From Bisporella sp. PMI_857 (taxonomy: Eukaryota > Ascomycota > Leotiomycetes > Helotiales > Helotiaceae): 64,000 bases of DNA. The notes beneath the pieces were generated by a model. It was not told the DNA's origin. It was given only the letters and a program-made list of their open reading frames with translations, and did no database searches. Where the stretch lies: contig JAJSPD010000064.1 in NCBI GenBank assembly GCA_021307315.1, positions 62,001 through 126,000 of the forward strand. Reading direction: 5' to 3'. Each line of letters opens with the position of its first letter. Within the stretch, counting starts at the first letter, position 1. Below, piece after piece: positions 1 to 12,949 of this stretch. The position numbers were made by a program, and so were the translations under genes.

Positions 1-580
1 ACCTGGATCAAGAATTTGCATCTTAGACAGTAGTATAACATCAAATGGGGCTCTCAATAATAATGGAGTTCCTTTTAACACTCTCTCTCGTGGAAAACTG
101 GTCATCAAAGACTAAAGGCAGGCAAAAAAGTGGGATTGATGAATACCCTGTTCGATGAAGCATTTCTCTCAAGATATAGGAGGTTATAATTTACATTTTC
201 TCCCTCACAACTTCAAAGGAAGGAGAGACGTCTGCAGCATGCAAGAAACCATTTTCCTTCATCCCTATACGGCATTCTTCAACTCATAGCCATCCCACCC
301 TCAATATCCATATTCGCTAACCTCTAAGCTCCTCTACAAGAGTCTATTCAGAGATTGCGACAACTTATTTAGACGTAATTTTCAGATCAATGCAGCATAT
401 TCATGCTGGAAGGACTTCAGAATTTATTCTTCTGGGCGAGGTAGTCCTCGAGTCCGTCAATCATAGTTCGCAGTCCCTTTGTTTGTTCGTCGGGAATATC
501 CTCATGCTCCTCGGACGCATTGTTCTGAAATCTGTCTTAGCTCACACGGATTCCTGTTATGACGTCTCGCACTTCTTGTT
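1..580. other. Window edge, no gene seen
   Basis: Only short open frames without recognisable content occur here. It may hold the 3' flank of the minus-strand gene that ends near 581. I see no repeat or RNA gene. Confidence 0.4.
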
Positions 581-1752
581 TCACAAGAAATGGTCTCCGG
601 GATTACAAGTATGAAGACATTGCTTCAGCTGCTTCTCTTCCTTCTTCATCTGCGTAATTCTGTCTTTCTCCTTCTGGATGGCCCGAGTTTGACGATTTGA
701 AACAAAATTTCCGATTTTCTTGAGCTCTTTGTAGAAACGGTGGGCCTTATTAGCTAATTCCTCTTGGTCCCTGCAGAGCTCAAGAAGCTCAAAGATATGC
801 TTTACCACCCAGGTCAAAGTCTCCAACGGCAGCTTGTGGCGGTGAGTCCCAATATTTCTACCTACGTTGTTGCAATCAAGAAGCTTGACAAAACGTTTCC
901 TTCCTTGTTCAGTTGCCAGCGATGGAGCCGCTTGCTCTGAGATTGAGTGGCGAATGAAGATGATTTCCCAAAAATCTGATTCCACGCTCTGTGCACATTC
1001 TCAATCATATTGGTCTGAGATATATTGCATGTATTTGACAACAGCCGCGTACACTCCATCCTCGTAAAGCTCTTGAAGTGCCTTTAGGAGACGATATTGA
1101 AGCTGGTAGCGAATTCGTGTAAAGTTGTGAACAACATAATCACCGTCCTTCGGATCGTACATTCTGAGCGAAAATGGCCTTGGCAAGGGTCTTGTGATAT
1201 CTGTCGAATATAAGTCAAATGCAATTGAGAAACCAGACGGCCTGCATGAACCAACCATTGCCAAGATAATATAGAGTGCCATAATTTTGGGAGGCTGGTA
1301 CAACAGCTTGAGAAGTTGGTACCTTAGGCTTAGCAGCATCTAGGTACTGTTAGTTAGATCCTAACTTGTAGTAGGTTGAGTTTAGAGTATGATATATCGA
1401 GCTCAATCCTTACTTTTACAAGATCAGCTTCTCTTGACAAGACGCCATCGTTCCGGACAACAGATGTAGATCTTGCCGCTAGAGAGAATTTCTCGTGCAG
1501 CGCCACTAGCTTCTTTGTCTCTTTATTAAGGCCCTCTGAGATCTCGCCATCCTCGCCTGCGTCAACGGCGTCATGGAGAGCTAGCTCAAGCTGCTTGATT
1601 AGAGCTGCAACTTTCTGGATTCCACGCTGACTGTTATAACATTCAGTGATGGTCGTCTTCTGCTGGTGATCGGTCTCCGATGTTTCGCCTTGCTTTTTCT
1701 GAATACCTTCGTCCCCTATTTTTCTCTTTTTTGTCTCTAGATCTATACCCAT
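581..1752 (-). CDS. Hypothetical protein, three exons
   Basis: I do not recognise this family. The start is the ATG at 1752 (MGIDLETKKRKIGDE). Exon 1 (1414-1752) encodes a charged, helix-rich N-terminus. A GTAAGG donor at 1413 and a CCTAG acceptor at 1340 join it in phase to exon 2 (about 1001-1339), which carries a hydrophobic patch (IMALYIILAMV) and a helical region ending near KYMQYIS. A second, weaker intron (GTTGTC..CACAG, about 985-1040) would lead into exon 3, which ends at 581 and is rich in Lys and Glu with coiled-coil character (QTRAIQKEKDRITQMKKEE). Frame continuity over the first intron is convincing; the second junction is tentative. No catalytic motif is visible, so no function is assigned. 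Confidence 0.5.
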
Positions 1753-4385
1753 GGCTGTTGTATTTCAGTGCAAGATTTACGGCCAATTGTTGCGTTTGTT
1801 ATCATGAAGACTTAGGGGTTCTGCGGCAGAACAAGCTATACGCCGATGCCAGGCTCCTAGCTCGTCAGCCTTTTTCTCGGCTTGATAAAGCTTCAGTGAA
1901 AAGGCGCATTAAACTGCCGGATCCAGTAGTTCCACAGCACAACAAGTTTTGAAAACTTAACTAGGAATTGCCCTCGAAATATGGGGCAGGGCCAGAATTA
2001 ATAGTGCATTCTAGAACCTTAGCGCCTATTCAGCCAATCTCAGTCTATCGTATTATTTTGTGTTGGGGCTTTAACCCTATAACTATCACAAGAGGTTCAA
2101 GTATAAGAAGCCTATCGTAACAAGCTACATTATATTCTATGTCCTGAAGACCAAGATAATAAAGACGAGAAGCTCTATACGGCAGCCCACTAATTATACT
2201 ACTTTTGGAATATATAAACTTTTGGTAATGGAATACGATATTAGCCAGTCAAGTAGAAATGAGTAGCAGTTATATATGTCAAACATCGATTGGTTTCTGT
2301 TTTCCGATTTTCTGACTGTTGCTCAACTATCCTCTCTCAATTCCAACAGAACGAATTGATCAACTTGACCCTCCAAACCCCTACGCAGGCCCACCACCCG
2401 AGAACCAACCGTTTCTGTCCTTGGAATATTATCAAATGAAGGGTGTGATTGACTCAACCTTGGCTCTGTAAACTCGAAAGCTACAGGTTCGTAGAGGACA
2501 CCACGTACAGGTGTTGAGCCGAGGTCCTCCGTGAGGATCCTGTTGACAGTTAGCTTGCCCTTGTAACATCCGGGTAATGGGAGACTTAGTTTTGCTCATG
2601 TATTTTGTGCGATTGTGAAGCCCTCGAGGGGCTCATCCGCCGCGCCGAGGTCATTGCGATCAGGCTGCCGGGTCCATCTAAACTCGCTCGCTCGTGTTCG
2701 AAAAGCCTGCCCCAGGTCTCACCCTGGCGTACAGGAAAAACCAGCTCCATTCCTCGAGGTGGTTTCTATTATCGCGTTGCGCTTCAAAGACCACAGGGGG
2801 GTGGATGCCCTGCGTAGAACAGCTCAGTCGAACCTGAAGGTGTTTCTTATTTATCGATCCGCCGCGGCCCTCGGGGTCTTTGTGATCAAGAAAGGAATCC
2901 TCAATCACTCGCCACAAGCCGAAAAACCTGCCCCAAGTCTAACCCTGGCTGCGGGGAAAACCAACTCAGGTGCGAGAGGTGATTTATATTTCGCGTTGCG
3001 CTTCAAAGACCACAACGAGCAGCCTTGCAGGCTGAACCTTGTGTAGAACAGCTCAGTCGGACCTGAAGGTGTTTCTGTTTGCCGGACGGGCATATGTATC
3101 CCCGCAGTTATAATAAATTAGTAATGGAGAGTTTGATACTTCTCTCTCGAGATCTGGGAAGATTAATATCGAGTCTGATTTTAACCTTGCATAAGATCTC
3201 GGTTAAAAAGGGGCAAGTCGCTAGGCCCATAATAAATTCACGTACCACCGCAATCCTCAAATTCACCCCTCAGCACTTTTATTGCCACATTCGCTTCAAA
3301 CAAAGTATGTCTTTGCGCAATAAACTGCAAGGTTAACCCGTAAGTAGGCCAGTTGAGTGAGCCTTGGGGTGATGCTAGCGTACCACAATGTGGAGGTCGT
3401 CGTCGTTTACAAAATCGTCTTGATACTGCAGAATTTTAGCTTCCAACAGGAGGCATTGATACTTCCTTTTTGATGCTATGATATGTCAACAAATAGTTTG
3501 TAATGAGAGGATTTTTGGAAACCCCACTCAGCTGAGTGAAGAGATATGGGAAGCACAGGAAGAAGCACCCACGGTCACATCACTATACCTACTTAGTTCC
3601 ATCGTCGTCCAATAAGATAAATGTAATTGACTGACAATTGGACTTCCATAGAGCACGCAGCTGGAATGTGGTGAACGCGTTGGCACCGGGATGTGAATAA
3701 ATAGAGATCAAGAAGATGAGATGGTGTTTGTGGAGAATAGAAAGAGTGAGGAACGCGTGTTTAAACTCCGAGAATATCAGCCTGCGCGTCGGGACGCGCC
3801 TTTTAATCGAAGATCTCGTAGTGAATAAATTAAGAATTCGCAAGGCTGAAGTCATGAACCTCAATCGCTAAAAAAAATTATTGTGCACAATCCACTTAAG
3901 AAGGAAAGAACCAACTCCCACCCATATTTTAGCTACCAAAAACCTGACCAAATGTAATCCTTCACCTCTCTCTCCCCTACATTTTGAGTGACAACAGATA
4001 TTCAGCTCATTCAGATCACATAGCCTGTAATTCTCTCACAGAATCTAGTTACTTAAGCAGTCAGCTTTTCAAGCATTGTACTAATCGTGATAGGTTGCTG
4101 CAAGATAAATTGAGGAGTGTATGGGGAAGAGGTCATGGATTTGATAGTTGGCACACTGGAACAAGATTATGAGGTAACACCACACGCCGAATAGAGAGAG
4201 AGATTCAATAATATGTAGTATCTAAGTTTAGTGCCAATGTTCCAGGTTTCCGAAGGCCCCAAACTGAAGAATATAATTCATAAGATCACTGGCACTTGAC
4301 CTGTTACAAACGTACTAGGAATTAGCTGTACTGCATCTTAGACTTCATTTGCTCAACTACCACAACCAAACACCAATCCCACTCA
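1753..4385. other. Intergenic region with a diverged duplication
   Basis: No convincing gene. AT-rich sequence surrounds a CpG-richer island at about 2600-3080 that contains a duplicated unit, listed separately. The longer open frames here, including one across both repeat copies, lie in this repeat and show no family match. Confidence 0.4.
2699..3077. repeat. Two diverged direct copies of a 150-158 bp unit
   Basis: Copy A is about 2699-2847 and copy B about 2920-3077. Both contain the same 23-mer starting CGCGTTGCGCTTCAAAGACC (2773-2795 and 2992-3014) and near-identical ends reading GTAGAACAGCTCAGTCG then ACCTGAAGGTGTTTCT. Differences include transitions such as AAGCC/AAACC and CAGGT/CAAGT. 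It may be a piece of an old mobile element, but no ends or target-site duplication could be defined. Confidence 0.65.
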
Positions 4386-5865
4386 TCATAGCTCGTCCTT
4401 CCCCTCCTTCTTTCCCGAAACAGGTTTTCCATCCCTTCCAGGAACCTCTGCAACCCGTCCCATATCCACTAACCCCCTCTTTACAATCCCGGTTAAAATC
4501 TCATACACGACCTGCGCTCCCGCCAGCGCAGTCTGCTCTCCAACCCCATCATAAGCAGGCGCAACCTCCACCACATCCGCACCGACAACATTCAACCCCT
4601 CAATGCCTCTTAAAATCCGAATTAGCTCCCTGCTAGTCCATCCTCCCGCCTCTGGGGTGCCTGTTCCCGGCGCCAGCCCTGGGTCCAACACATCAATATC
4701 AACGCTTAGATACACCGGTGTCTCCGTGCCTATCCTATTCATAATGAGCTTTACGACCCCTGCTGGGCCACCGACATCATCGATGTCATCGGCTGAGATG
4801 CGAAGGAAGCCTTGTCGCTCGTCATCGGCAAAATCGTCCCAGTCATCACCAGAAAGACGCGTGCGTAGACCGGCGTGCACAGAGGAGCCGTTGAGGATGA
4901 GGCCTTCGTTGGAGGCGATCCAGAACATGCTGCCGTGATTGAAGTGTGCTTGTGAGGAGGGCCAGGGAGAGGGATATTTGGCTGGGTGCCAGGTATCGAG
5001 GTGGGCATCGAAGTGGAGGACTGCGATGGGACCGTATATTTTGTTGAGGCCACGGAGAGCGGCAAGAGCGAGGGAGTGATCGCCACCTAGGGAGATTATC
5101 TTAGGGTAACGGACGGAGGAGGATAGGGGTTTGCGATGCGCCAGTCTGGTAGTGTTAGCATGATGAGTTTCATCTTTTGATATGAGGATGGACACATACT
5201 CGAGGTATGCAGAGGTCATCTGAGTCAACGCAACGGCATTGTCCATAGGTGTAACAGGAATGTCACCGCAGTCCAGAACCTTGGCCCACGAAGTATAAGG
5301 ATTGATACCAGCTCTTGGGTTGAAACCTCTGAACGAGGTCTGACGAGCCGATGCTGCCCTTATGGCACGTGGCCCGAATCGTGCTCCTACTTCTTGTCAG
5401 TAATCTTATTGGTTTATAATAGACAGTAGAGAAAACTACCAGGCCGGTAAGAAACAGCTGTATCAAACGGCACTCCTAGGATTCCGATATCAAATAGGGT
5501 TTCCGTGGAGACAAGGCATTTGGTATGTGGGAGATGGGCAAATGTTGAAACTCCGGAGAATCCCCACTGTGCAGCATTAGTTTTACATCCGTCAATATGA
5601 TTCTATAAATCTGAAGAGTGAGGTGAACAAGGAGTAGTTTGGTTGAACGTGAATAGTCACGTGACGATATCTTTAGATTCGAGGTTAAACTCTGGCATGA
5701 AAGCTAACTCACCTCAAAACTCCATTTCCTCTGCAATTCCTCTGCGCTATCTTGCACAAACTCCCTCTCGTGCAACGGCAGTTCTTTTCCTTCACCATGA
5801 TCGGGACCAGCGTGCCCCACAACGACTTTGCATAAAGCCACAACCAGTGTTAGATAGAGCCTCAT
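4386..5865 (-). CDS. Agmatinase (ureohydrolase family), signal-peptide-like N-terminus
   Basis: Manganese-dependent ureohydrolases of this type hydrolyse agmatine or related guanidino compounds to urea and an amine. Four exons: 5713-5865, 5440-5566, 5200-5386 and 4386-5145. All introns are GT..AG, the third containing GCTAAC; the total is 1227 nt, 408 aa. The conserved core is seen as [19 protein letters not shown] across one junction, then the metal-ligand motifs [13 protein letters not shown] and [19 protein letters not shown]. The N-terminus [19 protein letters not shown] is hydrophobic and looks like a signal peptide, so the product may be secretory; fungal paralogues of this kind are known. 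All metal-binding motifs appear intact. Substrate preference within the arginase/agmatinase superfamily cannot be fixed from sequence alone. Confidence 0.92.
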
Positions 5866-6337
5866 AGCGGCTTCTCTTGAATTCAAATCACTAAATATAT
5901 ATTTCACAGTACATCAGAAGGAATTCCTTAGGTCAAATATATTACCTCAACTACGGAATAAAAGATCGGAATGAAAGTGGAGCCAAGACTGAAAAGTCTA
6001 AAAGACTGCCGTTCCTGTGGAGTGATAACGTAACTTGAAGACCTTATCAGGTACTAAGATCCCACTTTTGGATATAGTATGACAAAGGATGTCTAACTGC
6101 AATTGAAGTAGGAATGATACACGCCACCCCTCCTAAATTCGCAAGCGGTGAGTGGTTTAGTTAAAGTACAAGCTATAGTTAAAGATTTTGCTATAGAAAT
6201 GTGTATTCGATTTCTTATATTACTTGACCTTGTTTGTTGGCCGTTTTTTTTGTTAACATGTATTACTACGATTACCACTTAATATATCATTATCATTTGA
6301 CTTCTGGTAATGAGCTGTCTGTTGTAATCCAATGAAT
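5866..6337. other. Intergenic, nothing recognised
   Basis: AT-rich spacer between the agmatinase start and the 3' end of the ABC transporter remnant. It should contain the agmatinase promoter. No repeats or RNA genes seen. Confidence 0.4.
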
Positions 6338-9300
6338 TCAAGTTCTCCCTGTTAACTCCCAAAGCACACCGTTCCTAGTAAACAGCTCTCCCGGGGATCC
6401 ATTTTCCACAATCACCCCTTTATCCAAAACAAGGATTCTATCTGAATTCTGAATGCTATCTAGTCTATGCGTGACTGTCAGAATCTTCCACTTGGTGAAT
6501 TCGTCTCTAATTAATCTTTGCATCACTTCGTCGGTCTCTGCATCAATATTGCTTGTCGCTTCGTCAAGTATCAATATCCTACTATCATTCCTTAGCATTG
6601 CTCTTGCCAAACAGAATATCTGTTGGCCATGTGGCAGCGGGCTGACTCCTATTTCAGCATCCAATCCACCTCTGGGTTCGATGACAGTCCAGTGGCCGAC
6701 TTTATTAAATGCTTTAATAATGAGATCATCTGAGACAGTTCCTTTCGGGTGGCATTAAACCGCACAGATCTAGATAGGATAAAGGGTTCTTGAGGTATAG
6801 TAGTAAGCCGTCACCGAATTATTTCTCGGGGGACAGTGTTTAAGTCAAGACCATCGATATAGATACTGCCAGAGGAGTTATCCATAATACGAAGGAGAAC
6901 GGAAACAAAAGAACTCTTGCCACTATGAATGTCAATGTTGGAAATGGTGCTAGAGGTAAACCCTCCTACCCGCCTGTGCGCCTACAAATTCCAACTTTCT
7001 CACCATGGTTAATCTCAAACGAAACGTTTCGCATGGCCGGCCGGCGAGTCGCCTCTAGAACTTGATCAGTGTGGTACTGGAAAGGAAATTCAGGACAATA
7101 TATACCCATATGAAGCGGATACACTCTCGAACCTGATTGAGGCACTTTTAGTCCAGTCCTCACTTGGAACAAAGTTCCCCACCTCTTTATCCTCTGCAAG
7201 AGTATGCTCTTCGAAAGATTTTATTCTAGCAATGGCGCGTAGTAAAATTTCAAGTTGAATCCAGTACAGGATTAACCCCGAGATCGTTCCGCTGAATCCG
7301 ACTACCGATCTCAAAGACATTCCAAGTCGATCAGGGTTAGTGCTTCCGAAAACGGTGGTGGCTAATTCAACAGCCGCAACGGCAGTAAGAGCAACAGTCA
7401 AGAGTAAAAAGAGGTTAAGCCATTGCTGGATACAGAAGAGCAGATAGTATGGCCTCTGGGAGAGATTAAGGTACTTGTCGTTTGTATCAGCAAAGTTATC
7501 TTGTAATCCGAATGCCCTGATAGTAGAAATGCCTTCTAAAGTCTCGGCAAAATGCGTGTATAATGGACTCCTAGATTCTAAATCTAAGAATCGTATTTGC
7601 CTAGACGTGCAGAGGTAGAACCTTTGGAGGATATATAGAACAAATACTACAACTGGGTATGCAATTGCCATATAAGTCGATCCAAGTGAGATTAAGGTGA
7701 TTTAAGCGAGGAGTTCCATTACATCTAAAACAAATTCAGTCTTGCCCCTATGAGGAGCAGGGAATAATAACTCACTCTGCATTGATAATGCAGCGGTATG
7801 TGATAAAGGTCCATCGACTAATATCATGTCTTGACTGAAACGATTGAGTGTAATTCCGGAGTCTGTCTTGTCGAAGAAAGATTGAGGAGCTCGAATAACA
7901 GATTTTAGCAGACTTCTGTGAAGACCAACTCCAGACCTGGGAGTGACCTTCATGAAAATCATCCTGGAAAATGACTAGCTTACGAGCATCAATAATTTAA
8001 TCCTTAAATGATCACTAACCATTGTGCCGTGGTAATTGCACACACCGTCAATATTACGCAAAATTGTATATACTATTGCAAAAAGCGAAAGAATATTAAC
8101 AGTTTCATTGGAATATAAATTTAACCAGACGGCTAACTAGTAAGTATTGCGATTCCTTAACAATAAATCTGAGCATACTTACAAGGGAATGCTTGGCCTA
8201 TCACAGAGACAAAGCAGGATGCAACACCAGCCGATGCGATTTTCCAGCCAATCGATTTCAGATCATACTTACAAACTGCAATATCCCCTGTTCGACGAGT
8301 CATGTCCGCAATATCATTAGCGGTTGCACTTGGAATAGCTTTAGCTATAGTCGACCTCTTCATTCCGCCCATTTTGGTAGGTTCAGCGTCCAAGCCTGAG
8401 CTTGATTTGAGAAGTTCCCGATCCAATAGAAGCTTGCTAGCGAGCCCGGTTTCTGCTCTAGGAGTTTCGAAGATACCTTGCTCCGCAATCTGTCCACCTG
8501 CTCCAGTGACTACGATATGGTCTGCTAAAGGCAGGTGGCAGACTACCAAAATTGACTGATGAGCGGTAAAGATATAGCAAGTATAAACCTGTTTATGCTT
8601 ACCAGCGTACGTTGTCAAAACAACAGTTGAGTGTAGCTTTCTGAGGAGGCCCGTCTTTCCAAGCAGCCTTTCTCCTACCAATTTTTCGATACGGACATCG
8701 ATAGCACTAAAAACATCGTTAAGAACCACAATGCTGAGGCGCGAGTATATAGCTCTGGCTAGTGCCTACTAATGTTAGCAAATAAAGCGCAACTTGCTTC
8801 AAGAGCCACACCCACCAGACGTTGCTTCTGATCACCGCTCAATGTCACGCCTCGACTCCCAACCATAGTCTCATCTCGATCCGGGAGCAGCTGAATATCC
8901 TCACCAAATGCGCAAGCATGGACTACTGTATCATACCATTCTTTATCTTCAGTTAGCTCAAATTGGTAACCACAGACAATTTGCCGCACTGTCAAATTCG
9001 GAAGCCAAGGAGTTTGTGCGCAATATGCTATATTGGCAGAGTCGCACTCTATTTTACCGACCCTACATTTCAACTCCCCAATTATGGCTTTTAGTAAAGC
9101 CGATTTACCCGTACCGACAATTCCAACAATCATAGTCAATGATTCTTTCTTTATGTCTAAGCTGAAGTTGTACAGAACTGCAGAAGATTTAGGAGAGGGT
9201 GAGATTGGAGTATACGCAAGTGCAGCAACTTGTAACTCTCCTCATGGCTAACATTGCAAAGATCGAGATTCTGGGAAATACGCTTTACTTTATGCAAGTC

Positions 9301-9982
9301 TCCACTGCTTATTACTCCAGCGTCTGCTCTACTTTCATCACTCCCAGTAGTTGGAATGACAACTAGGTGTTTGAACAGAATACAAAAGTTCTGCCGTCTG
9401 AGTCACGGGTAGACCAGAGGAATGTGGCAGCCGAACTATTGCACCATACAAGGAGTGGGAAACAGATTGAGCAAAGCTCTATTTAACTCCAAGATTACCA
9501 ACGAAACAAAACAGCATCAAAGCTCACGGATGCTAAGAGATATATGTTAACGGTAGATGATGGCTGAACTGATCGATTATGCTCAAAACGAGGTAACAGC
9601 ATGGTAAAGGTCGCTACAAAGGAGAGCACCGCAGAGGGAAAGGAAGCACGGGTTACATTGTCAATTGACCAGCATATCAAGAGTCCCAATTCGACCCCAG
9701 TTAGGAGTAGAAAAATAATCTTATCGAATCGGTTAATGAGTTTATCAATTTACAAAATATATCACTAACTGATTTGGCGGGCCGCAGTTTGCTAGGGAGA
9801 GTCTCCTTGTCCGATCTCCACCGCCTGATAGCTCGTAGAAGTGCCGACAAAAGAACTGAAGCGGTGGGTCCAACACAGAGGATAGACTGCTCGAACAACA
9901 GCGTGAAATCAAAATCCGAACAACATCCGCGGACAACAGGACCAAACACACCGTCGTTGAAGGATTGACATGTGATTGCCAT
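6338..9982 (-). pseudogene. Decayed ABCC/MRP-type ABC transporter
   Basis: Remnant of a full-size fungal ABCC multidrug transporter, normally TMD0-TMD1-NBD1-TMD2-NBD2. TMD0 is recognisable from the ATG at 9982 (MAITCQSFNDGVFGPVVRG) to about 9495. Only about 350 bp separate it from NBD1, so TMD1 is essentially missing. NBD1 keeps Walker A (GIVGTGKS) and, after splicing out an intron at about 8770-8815, reads QRLALARAIYSR with Walker B VVLNDVFSAID, but its signature is LSGDQ instead of LSGGQ. TMD2 pieces lie at 8157-8280, 7702-7962 and 7090-7671. NBD2 has an intron inside Walker A (..TGG/GKSS), an in-frame TGA at 6811-6813, a 1-bp deletion near 6750, then an intact Walker B (ILILDEATSNID). Partly preserved introns show that it decayed from a real gene. 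Confidence 0.85.
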
Positions 9983-10895
9983 GATCGTATCGAAAAACTA
10001 GGCTTTGAGACAGGACAGAAGCATCAGCGGGAGGCGGACGAGATGATAAGAGTTTAAAACGGAGAAGATGTCAAGCCACGTCGACATGACCCTTGGGTTA
10101 GGTAAGGCTTTACATAAACATGCAGTGACTGTTGGAATTCACTATAGTAAGAACAATATATCTGGAACTAACTGTAATGACTGTAGATATTGGTTTCAGC
10201 ACGAGTATTATATAACATCTTTAGGGTAATTATAAGATTTTTTTTTGTATTTTTTTTGGTTAGGTCTAATTGAAACATCATATCTTCTTACATTGTGCCT
10301 TCCTACACAATATCAGTGCCGGAAAGCCAAAATGTCACCACTCTACCTTCCAACCCCTCCCTTCATAAAGATCTCAGACACGGAAACATAGAATTTTCCG
10401 CACACGATTTCAGCAACTTGAAATTTGGGAATGAGGACATTGCGCGCAGCTTAGAATAGCACTTGCCCAAGGATTCATCAAAGAACATCTCAGCATCTCC
10501 CGCAAAGTTAAATCAACAACTTGAAGCTTCATGAGATGCACCTACTTGAGTGGCAGAAACTCCAGAACCCTTAAATCTTGGCACGATATTCTGTTCAGGA
10601 AAGGTCTTTATGGATTCTTTGTATTGCATTTACAAATCCGTCCTCGCTGTTTGAGAAGAAATATAAACTCCCCCAACGACATCGCATGCAGAAAGAAGTA
10701 AGATGATCTTGAAGTCTGAAGCCCCAGCGCCATGAAAGAAAAGTCCTGTGAAGATGTGATGCGCAGATCTGAGAAGATTCGGGATCTCCAGCTCCCTCCC
10801 CAGTGCTTGCATCTATGAAGGCACGACTAGCTGTTGTATGCTGGAATCAAGAAGGGGAAGGCGCTCTAAAAGATACGATTGGTTGAACGACTACA
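9983..10895. other. Intergenic, nothing recognised
   Basis: Contains T-rich tracts near 10230-10260 and no convincing gene. It includes the 3' flank of CDC42 and the former promoter of the transporter remnant. Confidence 0.4.
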
Positions 10896-11729
<834 letters not shown>

Positions 11730-12949
11730 ATTGGAGCTTCTGCTCGCACCTTAATCTAATCGTGGAAGCTATCGCCCTTCGCGTATAATTGCGGCGGTAG
11801 TGGACGTGTTCGACGGATCCCACCGTAGTCTGACCGTATTCGCAACGATGTTGGGGGATATCAAGGTGCAGGCTGCTTCTCGGAGGACGGGTGGAGAGGA
11901 AGCTGTTGAGGTACCAGCCTGGCTCGACTGAGTGCGGCTAAAGGTGAGAAGCAAAAGTGGCTTCCCAACGATAAGTCCAAGATAGGGGTCGAGCAAAACG
12001 AAGGTGCAAGGCGAAGATGCACGTTTGATGATGCGTCACAGGGATAGCGAAAGGAGGCAGGTAGAATATGTTCTGCTGCAGGCCAAAATGAATATCAGAC
12101 ACGCTGTACAAGCAATTGCTTGGGGTTCGTTTTTACCTTGCGAGATTTGAAACTGATCCGAGGGGCTTGCCCAGAGCGAATGATGACTGGCGGACCTTAT
12201 TGGCTGGCTGGTGAAAGATGTCGATACTGTCGATGGTAAGGCTCCCCAGGAGAGGTAGGATGGGATATTTGATGCAACTATCCAGAGTCGAGCTTCAGTC
12301 TGCCGAGCAGGTGCATATATGAACTATGATCAGGTGCGATTTGTTTGAAATGCGATGGAAGGCAGATAGAATAATAATAATGAATGTTATTATTATTTTA
12401 GGTGACCTAATCGCATTGACTCCCACAGGATGGGGAGAGCCTAAACAGGGCTAAGTTACAGGGGTATCCAGGCTGCTCCAGGCTTCGTCCAGCCTCAGGA
12501 TGATGTTTATTCGGCCTCCATCCAAGACAAACATATTCAGTTCATGAGCTATTACAATCCACAGAGCACCTATACCCCATATATCCGTACTTACGACGAA
12601 GACATACGCCGCAGCCTCGTGAGAATCACTGCTTCCTCGTGGCCCGTCCACACACACTTTGTTTCTCAAGCCTCAATGATCCTCCTCAGGGTCTGCCAAA
12701 CAACCACCACAGCCAAGCCTGCTAACGCGTCATTGTCGCGTGGATTAAGGAGGGATCCCGCTGCAAAATCAGGAACCGGGCTACCGTGCATCGCCGTCCT
12801 TCATTAAAGAAGGAACTTGGAAGCATCAAAGTTCACGATCCTCCAGGATATCCATTAGCCGTAAGAACCCTGGAAGCAACGCTGGCCTCATCTTATCGTA
12901 TCCACGACCGCATCCTACCTGACGTTTGTAACGCTTCCACTTACTCGAC
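11730..12949. other. Shared upstream region of CDC42 and the VMA22-like gene
   Basis: Divergent intergenic region of 1.2 kb holding both promoters. It contains the AT hairpin listed separately, followed at once by TTAGGTGACCTAA, a palindrome about a central G. No gene is recognised. Confidence 0.4.
12370..12397. repeat. Perfect AAT/ATT hairpin
   Basis: AATAATAATAA (12370-12380) and TTATTATTATT (12387-12397) are exact inverted repeats around the 6-nt loop TGAATG. It is probably a microsatellite-derived palindrome in the divergent CDC42/VMA22-like promoter region. Confidence 0.7.

Noticed and set aside
2615..3046. 143-codon plus-strand frame across the duplicated unit
   Set aside because: It lies wholly in the repeat, antisense frames are equally open, and the two copies do not encode the same protein throughout.
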